Source: Callorhinus ursinus (taxonomy: Eukaryota > Chordata > Mammalia > Carnivora > Otariidae). Taken from it: DNA of 64,000 nt. This document shows, piece by piece, positions 49,687 through 61,739 of this stretch; the first letter of the stretch is position 1, and every line of letters begins with the position of its first letter. A program made the translations under genes and the position numbers. Below the pieces are notes generated by a model, which saw nothing but the letters and a program-made list of their open reading frames with translations, did not search any database and was not told where the DNA came from. The stretch lies in contig NW_020312785.1 of the NCBI RefSeq assembly GCF_003265705.1, positions 17,679,961 through 17,743,960 of the forward strand, written 5' to 3'.

Positions 49687-49853
49687 TTTCTTTTTCACTT
49701 TTTTTTTTTTTTTTAGGGTGGGGAGTGACGGAGGGAAAGAGAATCTGGGCAATGCAGGGCTCGATGTAGGGCTCAGTCTCACAACCCTGAGATCATGATC
49801 TGAGCCAAAATCAAGAGTCGGGCGCTTAACTGACTAAGCCACCCACGCGCCCC
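49687..49853 (-). mobile_element. Can-SINE, older subtype
   Basis: Reverse copy with a shorter body (gggtggggagtgacggaggg) and a diverged head (actaagccacccacgcgcccc region). A 15-bp duplication, tgtggcagcatttct, lies at 49672-49686 and 49857-49871. Confidence 0.94.
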
Positions 49854-49871
49854 AGGTGTGGCAGCATTTCT

Positions 49872-50977
49872 GTGAAAATGTGGCAAAATCCAGTGGAGAC
49901 TATAGTCACTAGTGGGATAACATGGTGTCCACAACTAGTATCATTTTCATCAGTAAGGACCAAAGCAGTGATCGACCAAATCCGATGAAAGCAATACAAT
50001 AATCCGCATGTGCAGACTGAAGGGGGGGTGGGGAAGTAGAGGAAGAGAAGAGAGATTTTTTCAGACAGTTGGGTTCCTCAATAACAAATTAGAGTAACAC
50101 CCACTAGAACACAATTTATACACATTTTAGGAGCTTAAGAGGCTTCAAGTTATACTTTTTCTGATGTTATAGGTTGGTTCTGTTTATACTGCCCAGATAC
50201 AGTTTTCCATTTATCTTCGTATCCTTGGTCTTCGCACAGCACCTGGCAAATATTAGTCACTTAATAATAATTGTTAATGACCTGGACTAATGCATTAAAT
50301 GAGGTGACAAACTTTCATAAAGAACCACAGAAAACTTTTCCACCAATAAAAGTTATTTGAAAAATCTGTCCAAATGAAAAGGTGAGAAAGTAGGAAAGTT
50401 ACCCAAAAACTAAAATCATAGTTTATAAACAGTCAAGTGTAAAAAAGAAATCTAGGCTCCAGTAGTTAGAGAGATGAATTTCAAGCCAATATGAAGATTA
50501 TCAGAACCACAGGAATATAAAATGTGTCTGTGGGTAGACATTGTATTTTTATGAAAAAACAATGAGAATCGATCAGAGAGAACTAGAAGTATGACCTTGG
50601 GCAAATAACTTAATCCATAAAAACCACAAACCTGGATCACCTGCACTGTGAGCATTTTCTGCCTGTCCCCAGGTCACTGAACACTACTGAGAGTGGCTGA
50701 GAGCCAGTCAGGTCGTACACATGACAAATTCATGCAGTCTAACTTTAACTGGGCCTTCCGTTTCAGCAATCCTATAACCACAACAAGGTTGCTCCTCTCC
50801 CGGGCTGGTTCAAATTTCTTCTTTACTCACTTTCACCTCTCCCTTCCCCTCCTTTTGGCTTTAACAGATGACTTCCCCTACATCAGTGGGAAATTGAGGT
50901 ACTGGGACCGTCAAACTCTTGTGTTTTATCAACCCCTGTGCACGTCTTAATGCATCTATATCTCTATGTCTATCCTT
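49872..50977. other. Unique DNA, weak L2-like tail near 50240
   Basis: acagcacctggcaaatattag at 50236-50256 resembles L2/MIR ends; nothing else recognised. The 85-codon frame at 50693-50950 has no motif. Confidence 0.45.
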
Positions 50978-50988
50978 CCTTCCCAAAA

Positions 50989-51164
50989 AATTTTTTAAGA
51001 CTTTATTTATTTATTCATGAGAAACAGAGAGAGAGAGAGAGAAGCAGAGGGAGAAGCAGGCTCCCAAAGAGCAGGGAGCCCGATGCGGGACTCCATCCCA
51101 GGACCCTGGGATCATGACCTGAGCCAAAGGCAGACGCTTAACCATCTGAGCCACCCAGGTGCCC
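50989..51164 (-). mobile_element. Can-SINE
   Basis: Reverse copy with a GA-rich body. Duplication ccttcccaaaa (11 bp) at 50978-50988 and 51165-51175. Its tail merges with a local A/T run, so the left edge is approximate. Confidence 0.93.
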
Positions 51165-51474
51165 CCTTCCCAAAATTTTAATGGGAGATATTTCCCTTCC
51201 CCTCTCCAAAGATTACTACTCCATGTACGTTCTCAGTCACACCCCTTCCTAATTTCTGTGGGCTTTGCATCCCATACTTGTATATATTTTGTAATCAAGA
51301 ATAATTCAATATTGTCACTTAAATTCTTGATGTTTGCCTATTTCCAAACAAATCTGAGTAGCTCTGACATAAGGCATTTTATAATTTCTCTAAGGTACAA
51401 CATGAGATAGTCATGCCCCTAACCAGAGTGAGCTGGGTGGGCAATATAGAGGAAATACAAAGTAATGAAAGGTA

Positions 51475-51730
51475 AATGTGGTAAAGAGTGTCATTCTAGA
51501 GACAGACTACCTGGGTTCAAATCCATGACTTCACCACTTACAAAGTAGGTGACCATTAGCAAATTACTTAAACTTTTTTTCCCCCTACATAACCTATTTG
51601 AAGATTACATTAATATGATTATATCATATGGTTGTTTTAATAACTGAAGGAGTAAATTTGTGAAAAGTAATAAGCCCTCAATAAAGATTAGGTACTGCTG
51701 TGCCTATTAGTAAGAGGTTTAAAATCTCAG
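51475..51730 (+). mobile_element. MIR SINE, long copy
   Basis: Nearly full-length MIR: agacagactacctgggttca, then acttcaccacttacaaagta, gcaaattacttaaac, tatggttgttttaataac and gccctcaataaagattaggt all occur in MIR order. Confidence 0.85.
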
Positions 51731-52668
51731 TAGAACTTCGTCATTCTCTACTCTCATGGCCATCAAGAATAAAGTATATGAGGAAACTCATATTCTCTAG
51801 TGGTACATGCAAATCTGGTCTCAGGAAATATTCCTAAAATATTCCAAACACTTACTATTTCTTTTGTTCCCCTTATCACTGAGGGCTGCCCAAGACCCAG
51901 TCAAGATGTTCTATAAACATTTGTGGGTTGGCATAACCTCTCATCTCTCAGCTTCCAAATTTTAAAAATAGGAATAACACCTGAAGTACTTAAATTACAA
52001 AATTATTTTAAATATACAATTTTGAATTTGTTTTAGAAAACAACACAAAAGAAAACATATGCACAGACACTTCTTTTGATGATAATATAAATGGGAAATG
52101 GAATATTTGGGGTGATAAGAGAAAGCAAAAAGGAAAGACATACAGATTTTGCCATTCAACATTACAGAACATAGAGATAATGTGAGGATATTTCTGAAGA
52201 AAATGTTATAACAATACAAATTAAAGGGGACCAAATAATATGATATTCTTGCTTTACAATTAGAAAAGCAAAAAGTGACATATTTTAAGACCACTGTAAG
52301 AAAAAAAATCAAGTTCTTGAGGCGGCTTGAATACAAACTGAGAAAGGAAGAAAAGATCATGGTTGAAAATAAGCCCAAGTTTAAAAGACTTAAGTAAATA
52401 ATCTCTACAAAAATCTAGAAAATTTAGAGAACAAGGAGAGGGTGAAAGGTGGAGCAAGGAAGAAAGAGAGAGAAAGAGAGAGAGAGAGGAATGAGTGACT
52501 GAACTGGGTATAAAATGAAATAGCTCCCATTCCTATTCACTAAATTCCACTAGGCAGTGAAATTTTTCTAATTCCAGAGCTTTAAGAAGTTTTTTCAAAT
52601 AATTTTTTTATTACTTTTCCCAGCATTTTGTGGTATGTTTTCATTCGTGTATTCTATTTTATTTTACT
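51731..52668. other. Unique AT-rich DNA with a GA run
   Basis: No gene. The 127-codon reverse frame at 51995-52378 is Phe/Leu/Ser/Cys-rich low-complexity translation of AT-rich DNA, with no family match. A gagaaagagagag run lies at 52463-52489. Confidence 0.5.
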
Positions 52669-52683
52669 TATTTTTACTTTTCT

Positions 52684-52881
52684 TTTTTTTAAGATTTTAT
52701 TTATTTATTTGACAGAAAGAGAGAGACACAGTGAGAGAGGGAACACAAGCAGGGGGAGAGGGAGAGGGAGAAGCAGGCTTCCCGCGGAGCAGAGACCCCG
52801 ATGTGGGGCTCGATCCCAGGACCCCGGGACCATGACCTGAGCCGAAGGCAGACGCTTAATGATGAGCCACCCAGGTGCCCC
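52684..52881 (-). mobile_element. Can-SINE, full length
   Basis: Reverse copy, acacaagcagggggag variant. A perfect 15-bp duplication, tatttttacttttct, lies at 52669-52683 and 52882-52896. Confidence 0.97.
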
Positions 52882-52896
52882 TATTTTTACTTTTCT

Positions 52897-53869
52897 ATGA
52901 GAAAATCACTTTTCAAATGTCATGAGAATGGTAAATTTGTAGCTTCAAGTGAAATCCAGTTTAAAACTGTTGAGTGATAATATTCATATCATGAACGTGC
53001 ACAGTAGCAATCTGGCAAAGACATGAGTTTGATGCATAAAAGTATCCTCTATTTCTGCAATATATGTTCATTTCAAGGGAAAAAATCTTCTTCTGTAGTA
53101 AATTTCCATTTAGAACAACAACAACAAAAAAATGTTCTTGACTAAAAGTGTTGGCTTTCTATTAAAGGGTGTATTTCCTTCCAACAAACCATTCGTTTAC
53201 CAGTATTTGATGTTAGAAACAGCTTCCTAGTGAAAAATAAAATCATACCATCATTAGATCTCATCTCTTACTTTAAGTAGGTTTCTGGTGACTGTGATAC
53301 ATTCATGGGGTTCAGGTTGGTACCTACCACTAATACTATCTTAGTGGAGATACTGAAACACAGATTCATTATTTCTAAGTGTACGTTCTTAAAATATGTC
53401 ATCATATAACTTTGAAAACCTAATCAGCTTCATAACTAATATTCACAGTTCAGAACTAAATAGGTCCTACTGTCCCCTACCAACCCCTAAATCTTCCTCC
53501 TCTTCCTGCTATTTCACAGGGTCTTGATGGTTTCTACAGCAATGGAAGTGAAGAAAGGTTAACTTTCTGGAAATATGACTGTCTTTTCATTATTCACCTA
53601 CTCAAGAATATTAGGTGGTTCATCTTTTTCTACAGCTTCAATTCCCAAAACCTTTATACCATGGGCCCAAGATTCCTTCCCAACTTTAGCCCTCACTATT
53701 TTCCAATTTGCAGTTCTGCTCTAGTTGGTTTTCTGAATTTACCATGCTCATCCCTTCTACATCCTTAACAAACTGCTCTCTCCAGCACACCCTCCCTTCT
53801 TCACTGTATGGGAAGCCTGCCTGCACTCTAGTTGGAGTCAGCTTGAGACCCCCTTTCTGTGAGCTTTCC
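52897..53869. other. Unique DNA
   Basis: No repeat, RNA or exon recognised. Confidence 0.5.
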
Positions 53870-54135
53870 CCAGGGTCTCGAACTTATATTGACCTCCTTT
53901 TCTTCAGAACCCTTTTAATCCAGGAGCATTGCCACTCACTCATTTGCATTAATGATCTATACCTTTTATGGTTACCAATGTTTTCACGTTTGCTTGTTTT
54001 GGGACTCCAGGGAGATTATAAATTCACTGAAGATGGGGGTATAGTTTATTCTTTTTATTCTGTGTAGTAAATTTCAATACAAAGTAGCACAGAGATTTGC
54101 AAAAAAAAAAAAGTCCTTGATAAATATGAATTTAA
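53870..54135 (+). mobile_element. L2 LINE 3' end relic
   Basis: ggagattataaattcactga, agatgggggtatagtttatt and tagcacagagatttg, then a final tccttgataaatatgaattt. These follow the L2 3' terminus, from the turning point before the gene-like tail to its end. The 119-codon frame at 53708-54067 overlaps it and has no domain. Confidence 0.55.
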
Positions 54136-56129
54136 CTCTCACAAAATTTAATTCTTACTAAACCTTATGAGTTGAAAGATGAGAACAATCTTTTGAATTT
54201 AGACCTTAAGTTTGTTCATGGTGACAACCATGCTATTAAACCTGCTTTGACCCCTACTCAACCTATTCAATATAATGTAATGAAGAATCATCAAATATTC
54301 TCCCTGAATCTACCTGTGCTTCTTCCAATTACAATAGACTAAAGTTTCCTCCCATCATATTTAGCCTCACAAAAAGAAAGAGAATTTCTATTCTGTACTT
54401 TGGACAGACAGAAAAGCAGCTATATCTTTCATTTTTCTTTCTAGGTCTTCATTCATTCATTTAATAACTATTTATTGAAAGCCTATTGTATACAAAGAAT
54501 AAACTGCTAAGGACCAGAATGCTAGCTATGCTATGATCCATTCCTTTATACCTTGAAAACATTCCAATCTTCACAAATCCTTATTAAATGTAAATACACC
54601 AGAGAGAAGAAATATTTTGAATCATTATTAGGTAACACCTTCCAGGAACACCTGACCACCTTCAAGGTGCAAGAATGTCACCTGGAGAACCAGGAACAGA
54701 GAAGGTACTGAAAGGAGATATGGTAAGTGCTAAAAACAAACCTCATCTGTCATCTGGTCTAGGAAATGACCAAATCCCCCTCTATGGAGGTAGCAGAGAT
54801 GTTTCAATTCTCTCCCATTTCCCTGTTCATCTTAGGGCCAATTTTCAAGTTTTCCTCACTCTGGATTATATGTATTTTTGAAGGTCTTTCTACCTGGTAC
54901 AGATCATGAATGGAAAAGCAATTTCCAAAATGACCCCAATAGTCAAGCACAACCATCATCTGATCAGAAAGCAAGTAATTGAGGGTAAGAAGCTCTTACT
55001 TCATTATCCACAGTATCTTAGGTAAACAGCACTTAGCCTTGTTTAAACAATGCGTTTGGAGACCCCAGGCAAGTATAGTTCTATAAACCAGAAGGACAAA
55101 AAAGGATTTTCTTTCATTTCACAAAGGAAAGGTTAAACTTCCATAAAATGCCAATACAAATTTCAGCACAATGTTATGTTTAATTAGTTGTACTAATATG
55201 AATGATAGGGTCAAGGATGTCTGTGAACTGCTTTTTAGGATTTTCATCCATATCTCTGAGAACTGAGCTGTGCGGTTTTGCTGCCCTCTTGAGAGAGTCA
55301 AGAATCATTACATCTACTAATTGGACACTTTTTGATGCTCTCACTATATTATGTTTATTGAAACTGATTAGATCAAGTCACAAAATAATAATGATTGCAA
55401 TACAAATTGTCTTCTTTAGAACACAGATATCTAAACATCTCAAATAACTTATAATCTCTACAATATTAAACTTCCAAATTAACCAATACAAGTTACTGGG
55501 TCTTCTGTCTGTCCTTTTAGACAACTAATATGGAATAGTCATTTACCCACAAAGTATTCAGAAAGTGTGTTACCTACTTACTGTCTTGGATGCCCACTAT
55601 AAAATGCACTGAACAAAACAACCCAAAAAGAGGAATCACTCAAAGTGATTATAAATAAACGTATTCTTCTATTTGCTGTTGAATTTAAAATTTGTGGATA
55701 TTTTGCTGGAAATATTGTTGTTTCTACAATTAAAATCTTTTTCCCAATTCACAACAATAGAGAAGGAAATCACATAATCAGTAGTTCCAAGTTTATTTAT
55801 TCAACAAGATTTCTTCAGAACCTTCTCTGCGCTCTTTCTGAATTATGCCAAAAGTCGGTTGAGAAACTGATGAATCATGTAATTCTCTTCTGTCTGCCCT
55901 ATGATCCTCTCTCTGATTCTTCAAGTGTGTGACCAAATCTATACACAGTATAAATGTCAGTCTCAGGAAATTGGTCTAGATGCATTCATCCTCACTCCTT
56001 CTCCATCTGAACGATCTAACATTAATATGTACTAAGAGCTCTCAGCCTGCACAGTTCAAAAGTTCTAAAATTGTGAAGTGAAGGAACTGGGAATCAACTT
56101 TCATATTTTCTGCTGCAGTCACTGCTCCA
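54136..56129. other. Unique DNA with a possible reverse L2 end at 54440-54530
   Basis: ttcattcattcatttaataa, then ttattgaaagcctattgtat at 54450-54492 match the reverse L2 3' end. The remainder (to 56129) is unrecognised; frames of 68-95 codons are without motifs. Confidence 0.5.
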
Positions 56130-56145
56130 GATACATGTTGATTTA

Positions 56146-56338
56146 TTTTTTTTAAAGATTTTATTTATTGATTTGAGAGAGAGAATGAGAGAGAGAGAGC
56201 ACGAGAGGGAAGAGGGTCAGAGGGAGAAGCAGACTCCCTGCTGAGCAGGGAGCCCGATGTGTGACTCGATCCCAGGACCCTGAGATCATGACCTGAGCCG
56301 AAGGCAGTCGCTTAACCAACTGAGCCCCCCAGGCACCC
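56146..56338 (-). mobile_element. Can-SINE, full length
   Basis: Reverse copy with a gagagagaatgagagagag body. A perfect 16-bp duplication, gatacatgttgattta, lies at 56130-56145 and 56339-56354. Confidence 0.97.
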
Positions 56339-56599
56339 GATACATGTTGATTTATGGCTGCGAGTAACCACTAGGGGCTGCATCAGGTGGGCTTCACTGA
56401 AGCTGCCCTCTGCAGAAGGATGGAACAGAGCTCCTGGAGGGTTACCTTCAGTGCTTTCTTCCTTCTTCCACCCCATCTGGGTCCCCAGTGCCCCCTCCCT
56501 TCAGTCTGATTGTTCAAGTCTCCCAACTAATACACTCATTCCCCCAGACCTCCTAGTGTCTTGGGCTCCAGGCTATTCTTTTTATAATTCCTACCCCTA

Positions 56600-56945
56600 G
56601 ATTGTCTTAACCCTGAGTTAACATTGTCCAAAGAATTCCTGCCTCTCAGTTTAATAAACAACCTCCAAAATCCCCAAGTTTAACACAACATCTGCTTCTG
56701 TCTCACACATGTCACACTTCAGTGAGGGACAGAGGTGGAATGAAGGCTGTTTCATCTAGTTTTTCAGGGACCCAGCTTCCTTCCACTGGTGGCTCCCTCA
56801 TCCAGCAGGACTTAGAATCCTATTCTAGATCCTCTGCCTCCCTTGGGCCTCCCTCTGCCAAAGAAAGCAGGCATCGAGGATTGTGCATGGGAGGTTGAGA
56901 GGCCCAGCTTGTAAGGGGCACACATCATTTCTGCCAAACATGCTC
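56600..56945. mobile_element. Ancient repeat, family not assigned
   Basis: attcctgcctctcagtttaa, acacatgtcacacttcagtg, a decayed middle, then gattgtgcatgggaggttga and ggcacacatcatttctgcca. I know this as an old dispersed mammalian element, but not its name. It abuts the next element at 56949. Confidence 0.45.
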
Positions 56946-56948
56946 TAT

Positions 56949-57310
56949 GATGGTTAATTTAGTGTATCAACTTGGAGGGTACTTTTTGGATGACATTAAT
57001 ATTTAAATGGGTGAACTCTGAGAGAAACAGTTTGCCCTCCATAATGTGGGTGGGCCTCATCCAGTCAGCTGAAGGCATGAAGAGAACAAAAGGGCCAGCA
57101 AGGCCTGAGCAAGAGGGAATCCTCCAGCAGACTGGCTTCAGACTTCGTCTGTACCACCGGGTCCCCAGCCTGCCAGACCTCACTGTAGAATCTCGACTCA
57201 CCATCGTCTTCCACAATCCTCCACAGTCTTGTAATCTAATTCTTCATAATAAATCTCTTCCTCTCTCTGTGTGCTCTTCTCAGGACCAATACAATCTCTG
57301 CTACTTCTGA
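56949..57310 (+). mobile_element. LTR-like element, forward
   Basis: Starts tgatggttaatttagtgtat. It includes cctccataatgtgggtgggc and catccagtcagctgaaggca, and ends near aataaatctcttcctctctc. Forward copy of the family seen reversed at 42151 and 47150. No coding content; the 112-codon frame at 56972-57310 and its antisense partner are chance. Confidence 0.65.
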
Positions 57311-58740
57311 GAGATTCCTGAGAATTAAGAGTCATTTTATGTCTGTACCATGCTGGGGTACAGGTCATCTGTATGAGTGTCTGAGGTGCCACATCTCCAG
57401 ACATGTCATGCAGTCACTGCCTCCAACTATGAAACTTTAGGAGAACAGTGCTACTAAGAGTTCTGAGGGGTCCTATATATGTATACCACCCATGAATGAT
57501 TAAACTAAGTTCTAGGCTTATAGAGATCAAAGATAGGCAGCATAGTGTGTAAGTCAGGAGGATCCAACCAGGAAACAGAAACGAATGGCATCCTAAAAAG
57601 CAAGGCATAGATACCTTTAACCACAGAGTCCACAAATTCATCTGAAATTTTGCTATCTGTCTGGAGAGGTTCTATTCTCCTCCTATCCCTTAGCATTCTG
57701 AAGAAGAAAGGAAAAAAAAAAAAAACAGAATGGAAAGCAATTTGATTCTACCCTTCACATTCCTATCCAAGCAATGGGCACAGAATGGCAAAGCTGCCTA
57801 AACAGAGGAAAGAGGAAAAGATTGAAGGCAAATATGAAGGTGGGGAGAAAGGGAGCAGGGATTTCAAAAATCTATAAAGTGCCATATTTCTTATATAAGA
57901 AGACACTGTATGTCACAAAGAAGCCAACTGGAGAATCAGTTGGTCCACCTGGCAATAAAAATACATAAGCACATCCACAAATGAAAAAAAAAAAAAAAAA
58001 CAGGGAGATTAATTCTTTGCTCGCTTTGGGCTTTGCTGGGCAATCACGTGGGTGACTTCTACTACAAATGTGTATTTACAAATAGACATATGGACATACT
58101 TCATTAAATCCACTGCAAAACCCATTCTCACTTAACATTTTTATTCACCTTCCCTTTATTTGCCCTTTAGCAAGATGCTTTCCTCCCCCTTCTAATTTTT
58201 TGGCACCCCATTAAATTCTGAACCCGAGGTGGGTGCTCACAAGTCTCACCCTAATTCCAACCCTTATCCTCCTTTTTCCCTGGGATCAAGTTTAAGTTCC
58301 AGGGGCTTACAGAGTTGTGCCAAGATATCCGGGTAAAGAGAGGGGCTGGAGATGTGGGGTTGTCATCTATCAACATAAGCATTTTTGAGATGCACCTTGC
58401 TTACCCCAGTTCTGGGTCATTCATCACTCAGGTTACTGGCACGTCACTCTTTGGCCTCAACTTCAAGACCCTTCAAACTTGGCCCTTGCTCAATCATTGC
58501 CATGCCCTTTTCAACGAGCTCAGAAAACAGTCATCTGCTCTCGCATCCACTCTGGGGCCTCAGGTCAATTATTAGCCTTGTCTGAGATACTTTAGTACTT
58601 CTGTCTCACTCTTGGATGCATGGGAAATTCTTCTACTCCTCCCTGTGGCACAGAGAGATAGGCAGGAGCCCCGGGAGGTTGACTGACACCCATCTTCCTG
58701 GATGTATCACACCATAAATTTTACACTTGATGTGAAGTTT
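57311..58740. other. Mostly unique DNA
   Basis: A-runs at 57711-57725 and near 57984-58000. Frames of 60-86 codons have no recognisable product. Confidence 0.5.
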
Positions 58741-59070
58741 CAGAATATGGCTGGTCTTCAGCAATCCGTCTACTTTCCCAGGTGCCACCTGGGAAGGGAG
58801 GCACAGATCCAGTGGGGTGCTGGTAAATGTTTAACAACCGGCTCTGCAGGGTACAGTGGGGGACTGGTTTGTAGCATTTGCCAATTTCCAGAGAGTAAAC
58901 CTCTTACCCTGGCTGATTTCAAGTTACCAGTGTGTCACCAACAAGCTTGCAAAACTCCTACAAATTTCACAACTGTCTCTCGCAAGCTGGGACGAGGCAG
59001 GTCCAGCACACTAGGGCACAGGCCCCCTCCATTTGAGAGCCTCCAAGCCTTTCTGAGGTGTCAGTAATCC
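58741..59070 (+). mobile_element. Ancient repeat shared with 63545-63660
   Basis: atgtttaacaaccggctctg, then gactggtttgtagcatttgc, then caatttccagagagtaaacc and ccaacaagcttgcaaaactc. The middle part recurs near 63570-63600, which supports a dispersed origin. The 121-codon frame (58702-59067) matches no family known to me. Confidence 0.45.
58775..58795. promoter_or_regulatory. 21-bp palindrome with opposed E-boxes
   Basis: Ten-base arms, ttcccaggtg and its exact complement, around a central C. Each arm contains CAGGTG/CACCTG, the E-box bound by ZEB/Snail and E-proteins. It could equally be a repeat-internal inverted repeat. Confidence 0.25.
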
Positions 59071-59499
59071 TCCTAGGGTTGCCATCAAGGAAGGCAAACA
59101 GGCAAGTGTCGGCCTCTCGTTTTCAGTGACAGCCTCACACCTAGTCTCTTATTTGCCTTCTTATCTTCTTCCTTCTCTGGATAGAGACTCAGGAGCAGAA
59201 AAAACAACACTTTATCTAATCTTCCAAATCCAGTGTTTATTACTGACTACTAGAAATAGAAATAGATTAGCCAAGGATTTATTTACCTCTTCTGAAATCT
59301 GATTTATCTGTGTTTCCCTTCCCTAAGGCAATGAAGACAGAAGGCATAACTGTTCAAATGGAGGAAACGGTTCAGGAGATACTAGAGGGAAAAAAAATCA
59401 GTTTATATCTCAATATATATATTATTCCAGCACAGAATCAAAATCATCTCTAAAAGATAGATGGAAATAATGATCTCTTAATTAACAATTTATAATTTA

Positions 59500-59640
59500 T
59501 TTGCTCAACACAAATTTATTACAAGCTATTACATCCTCCTTAAGTTTCAGGGTGTGCTAGGTAGCAGATATGTAAAGATGAGTAAGGCTGCTAATCTTTA
59601 GAAGTTCATAAATCTTGCTGATATATTCTCTAATGAGAAT
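59500..59640 (-). mobile_element. Possible L2 3' end relic
   Basis: ttgctcaacacaaatttatt, then gtgtgctaggtagcagatat and tctttagaagttcataaatc follow the reverse L2 end loosely. Confidence 0.35.
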
Positions 59641-59654
59641 ATTGGTTAAGATAT

Positions 59655-59780
59655 TTATATACACTTATACACACCCCCATATATATTCTTATAAACCATA
59701 ATTACATAAACTATATACATACCACATATAAACTACATATATATACACACACTATATACATATATGTATAGTATAAATAA
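59655..59780. repeat. AT/ATAC-rich low-complexity patch
   Basis: Irregular atatac and tatata units, including a 16-bp palindrome (tatacatatatgtata). Confidence 0.85.
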
Positions 59781-60600
59781 ACTTAGGTGTCAAAACTTAA
59801 AAAAAAAAGAATTTATCCTAAAAATCACCTTGAAAGAGGGGCAAGGGAGAGCTTTGTGTTCAGGAAGAGGCTGCCAGAAGATGGCAATGCTCTATTTCTT
59901 GATCTAGGTGGTAGTTCCATTGAGTTCCCCCGATTAGTAACTATACATCTATTGTTTCATGTACTTCTTATGTTATTTTGTTATTTTCAAAAACTCCCCT
60001 CTACCTAAGTGATTTTGCCAACTGACTGTGTCAAGAATTTTTCTTCTCATACTTCATATTTTCAGTCCTAAATACAACCTTTTTCTAGGTTCCCCAGATA
60101 GTTGAGAGTTTTTAATATTCCTGAGGATGGTTGTATCAGAAACAGTATCTTTGAGTTTTTTCCCTAATAAACATACGTATTTAGCCCTGACTTCCTTTTC
60201 TAAATAAGGAATGGATATGTTTTATCCTTCTCACCCATAGGATGTTAAGTTAAACTGTGCTGGGATCAGTGTTCATGATGGCCCATGACGGCCCAATCTC
60301 AAGCAAAAGGGCACTCTCTGGATGAATATTCCAAAACTTTAGTAGGAGAAAGCACCGCCACTTTACTCAAGACAGGCCACAATCCTGCTTTTCCACAGGA
60401 CAAGGACTGGGACTCGGATCTTAATTCAGACCTATGAGCAGAGGAAGGTTGGACCAGCAAGAACAGGCAGTGACCCCGAGAATCAGGGCATGGAGCTAGG
60501 ATATTCCCATAAACTAAAAGGGAAGCAACAAAAGGACAATGTGCAAAAACTTCTTAAGACCTTAGATCAGAGAGTACTCCTTGATGTTCAAAAGGCTTGA
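59781..60600. other. Unique DNA before the assembly gap
   Basis: No gene found. A short direct repeat, ttgatgttcaaaa, occurs twice near 60581-60610. Confidence 0.5.
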
Positions 60601-60604
60601 TGTT

Positions 60605-60785
60605 CAAAATCAAATTCCTGACTCAGCTACTTAGTAACTAAGNNNNNNNNNNNNNNNNNNNNNNNNNNNNNNNNNNNNNNNNNNNNNNNNNNNNNNNNNN
60701 NNNNNNNNNNNNNNNNNNNNNNNNNNNNNNNNNNNNNNNNNNTATGTTGAGTGCTTGGTAAATGTAAGGGTACATTATTATAGCA
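60605..60785 (+). mobile_element. MIR relic cut by the gap
   Basis: Left of the gap, aaattcctgactcagctact with a following ttagtaactaag matches the MIR core. Right of it, gttgagtgcttggtaaatgt and acattatta match the MIR tail. The gap seems to hide the middle of one MIR. Confidence 0.5.
60643..60742. other. Assembly gap (100 N)
   Basis: Exactly 100 unknown bases, the conventional length for a gap of unspecified size. The true distance is unknown. Confidence 0.99.
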
Positions 60786-61739
60786 ATATATTCATTTAAA
60801 CAAAATTTTACAGTCAAGCCATTTGGATGATTTCAAGATTTATTTTGTTGGCATTTTACTTGGAAACTCTCTGGAAGCCAGCAAAAAATTTATTATCCAG
60901 GGAGAGACACTTTGTACATACCTTTAGGTTGTCTAACGGCTGGTGCTAAAAGAAACAGGCAATTATAACCAATTTACAGATTCTATCTAGAATACATATT
61001 ATGCAATATCCACTTATGTCAATAAAAATAACTGGGTATAAAATATTCTTAAATTGCTTTAAGTGGAACTTCTAACTCATATTTCTAAAATCCACAGAAA
61101 TACTCAAACGCACATTTGTGGAAGTCATAAGGGAACTTTTATATTCTACTGCTCTGTCTTTGCTCTCGAGTCTCAGGTCTTCCGTGAGGCTATGAAAGCA
61201 AACTCCAGTTAAAAGCTCCACATCTTATAAGGACAGTAGAAACGTCACCAAGCAACCAATTAAGTGCCAGGAACTGGGTCTCAAAAATCTTCTCCTCAGT
61301 CCTTGACACGGGCTATCTCCACTCTAATTCTCAACCGTTACTGTATCCATATCCATACTCCATGGATTTTGCTACCTAATTTTCCAAAATCATGGTGAGG
61401 AAGAAAATGTTCAACTCCAGGCAGTTTGTCCCTGACTCATAAACGCTCACCTGGGAACACTGCAGGGGGCAGGCAGAGCACACTCATTCCATCCCCTCAT
61501 TCACTACAACCCTCTCTGCCTTCCTTGCTCCCTTCTACCCACTCAATTAATGCTCCTCCTGTCCGCTTTCCAAGTATTATTTCCAGGGATGTCCTCAAAT
61601 CCCAAATCTTTACACAAGATTTGGAATTTCACGTGATTCCAATGTAGGAAAAGGACAGGAGTCCCCTGCCATTACTATGACAGATGACCCCCCCTTCCCA
61701 GTTATTGACTTTGATAATGAGAAACGTAACCCCTCCCAA
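60786..61739. other. Unique DNA
   Basis: Nothing recognised; the 73-codon frame at 61426-61647 is without motif. Confidence 0.5.

Noticed and set aside
51995..52378. 127-codon reverse frame resembling a membrane protein
   Set aside because: The hydrophobic runs come from AT-rich DNA read in reverse. There is no conserved motif or gene context.
53708..54067. 119-codon frame as a possible small gene
   Set aside because: It overlaps an L2 relic and has no domain or splice context that I can see.
58702..59067. 121-codon frame as a possible gene
   Set aside because: It coincides with an ancient dispersed repeat whose middle recurs at 63.5 kb.
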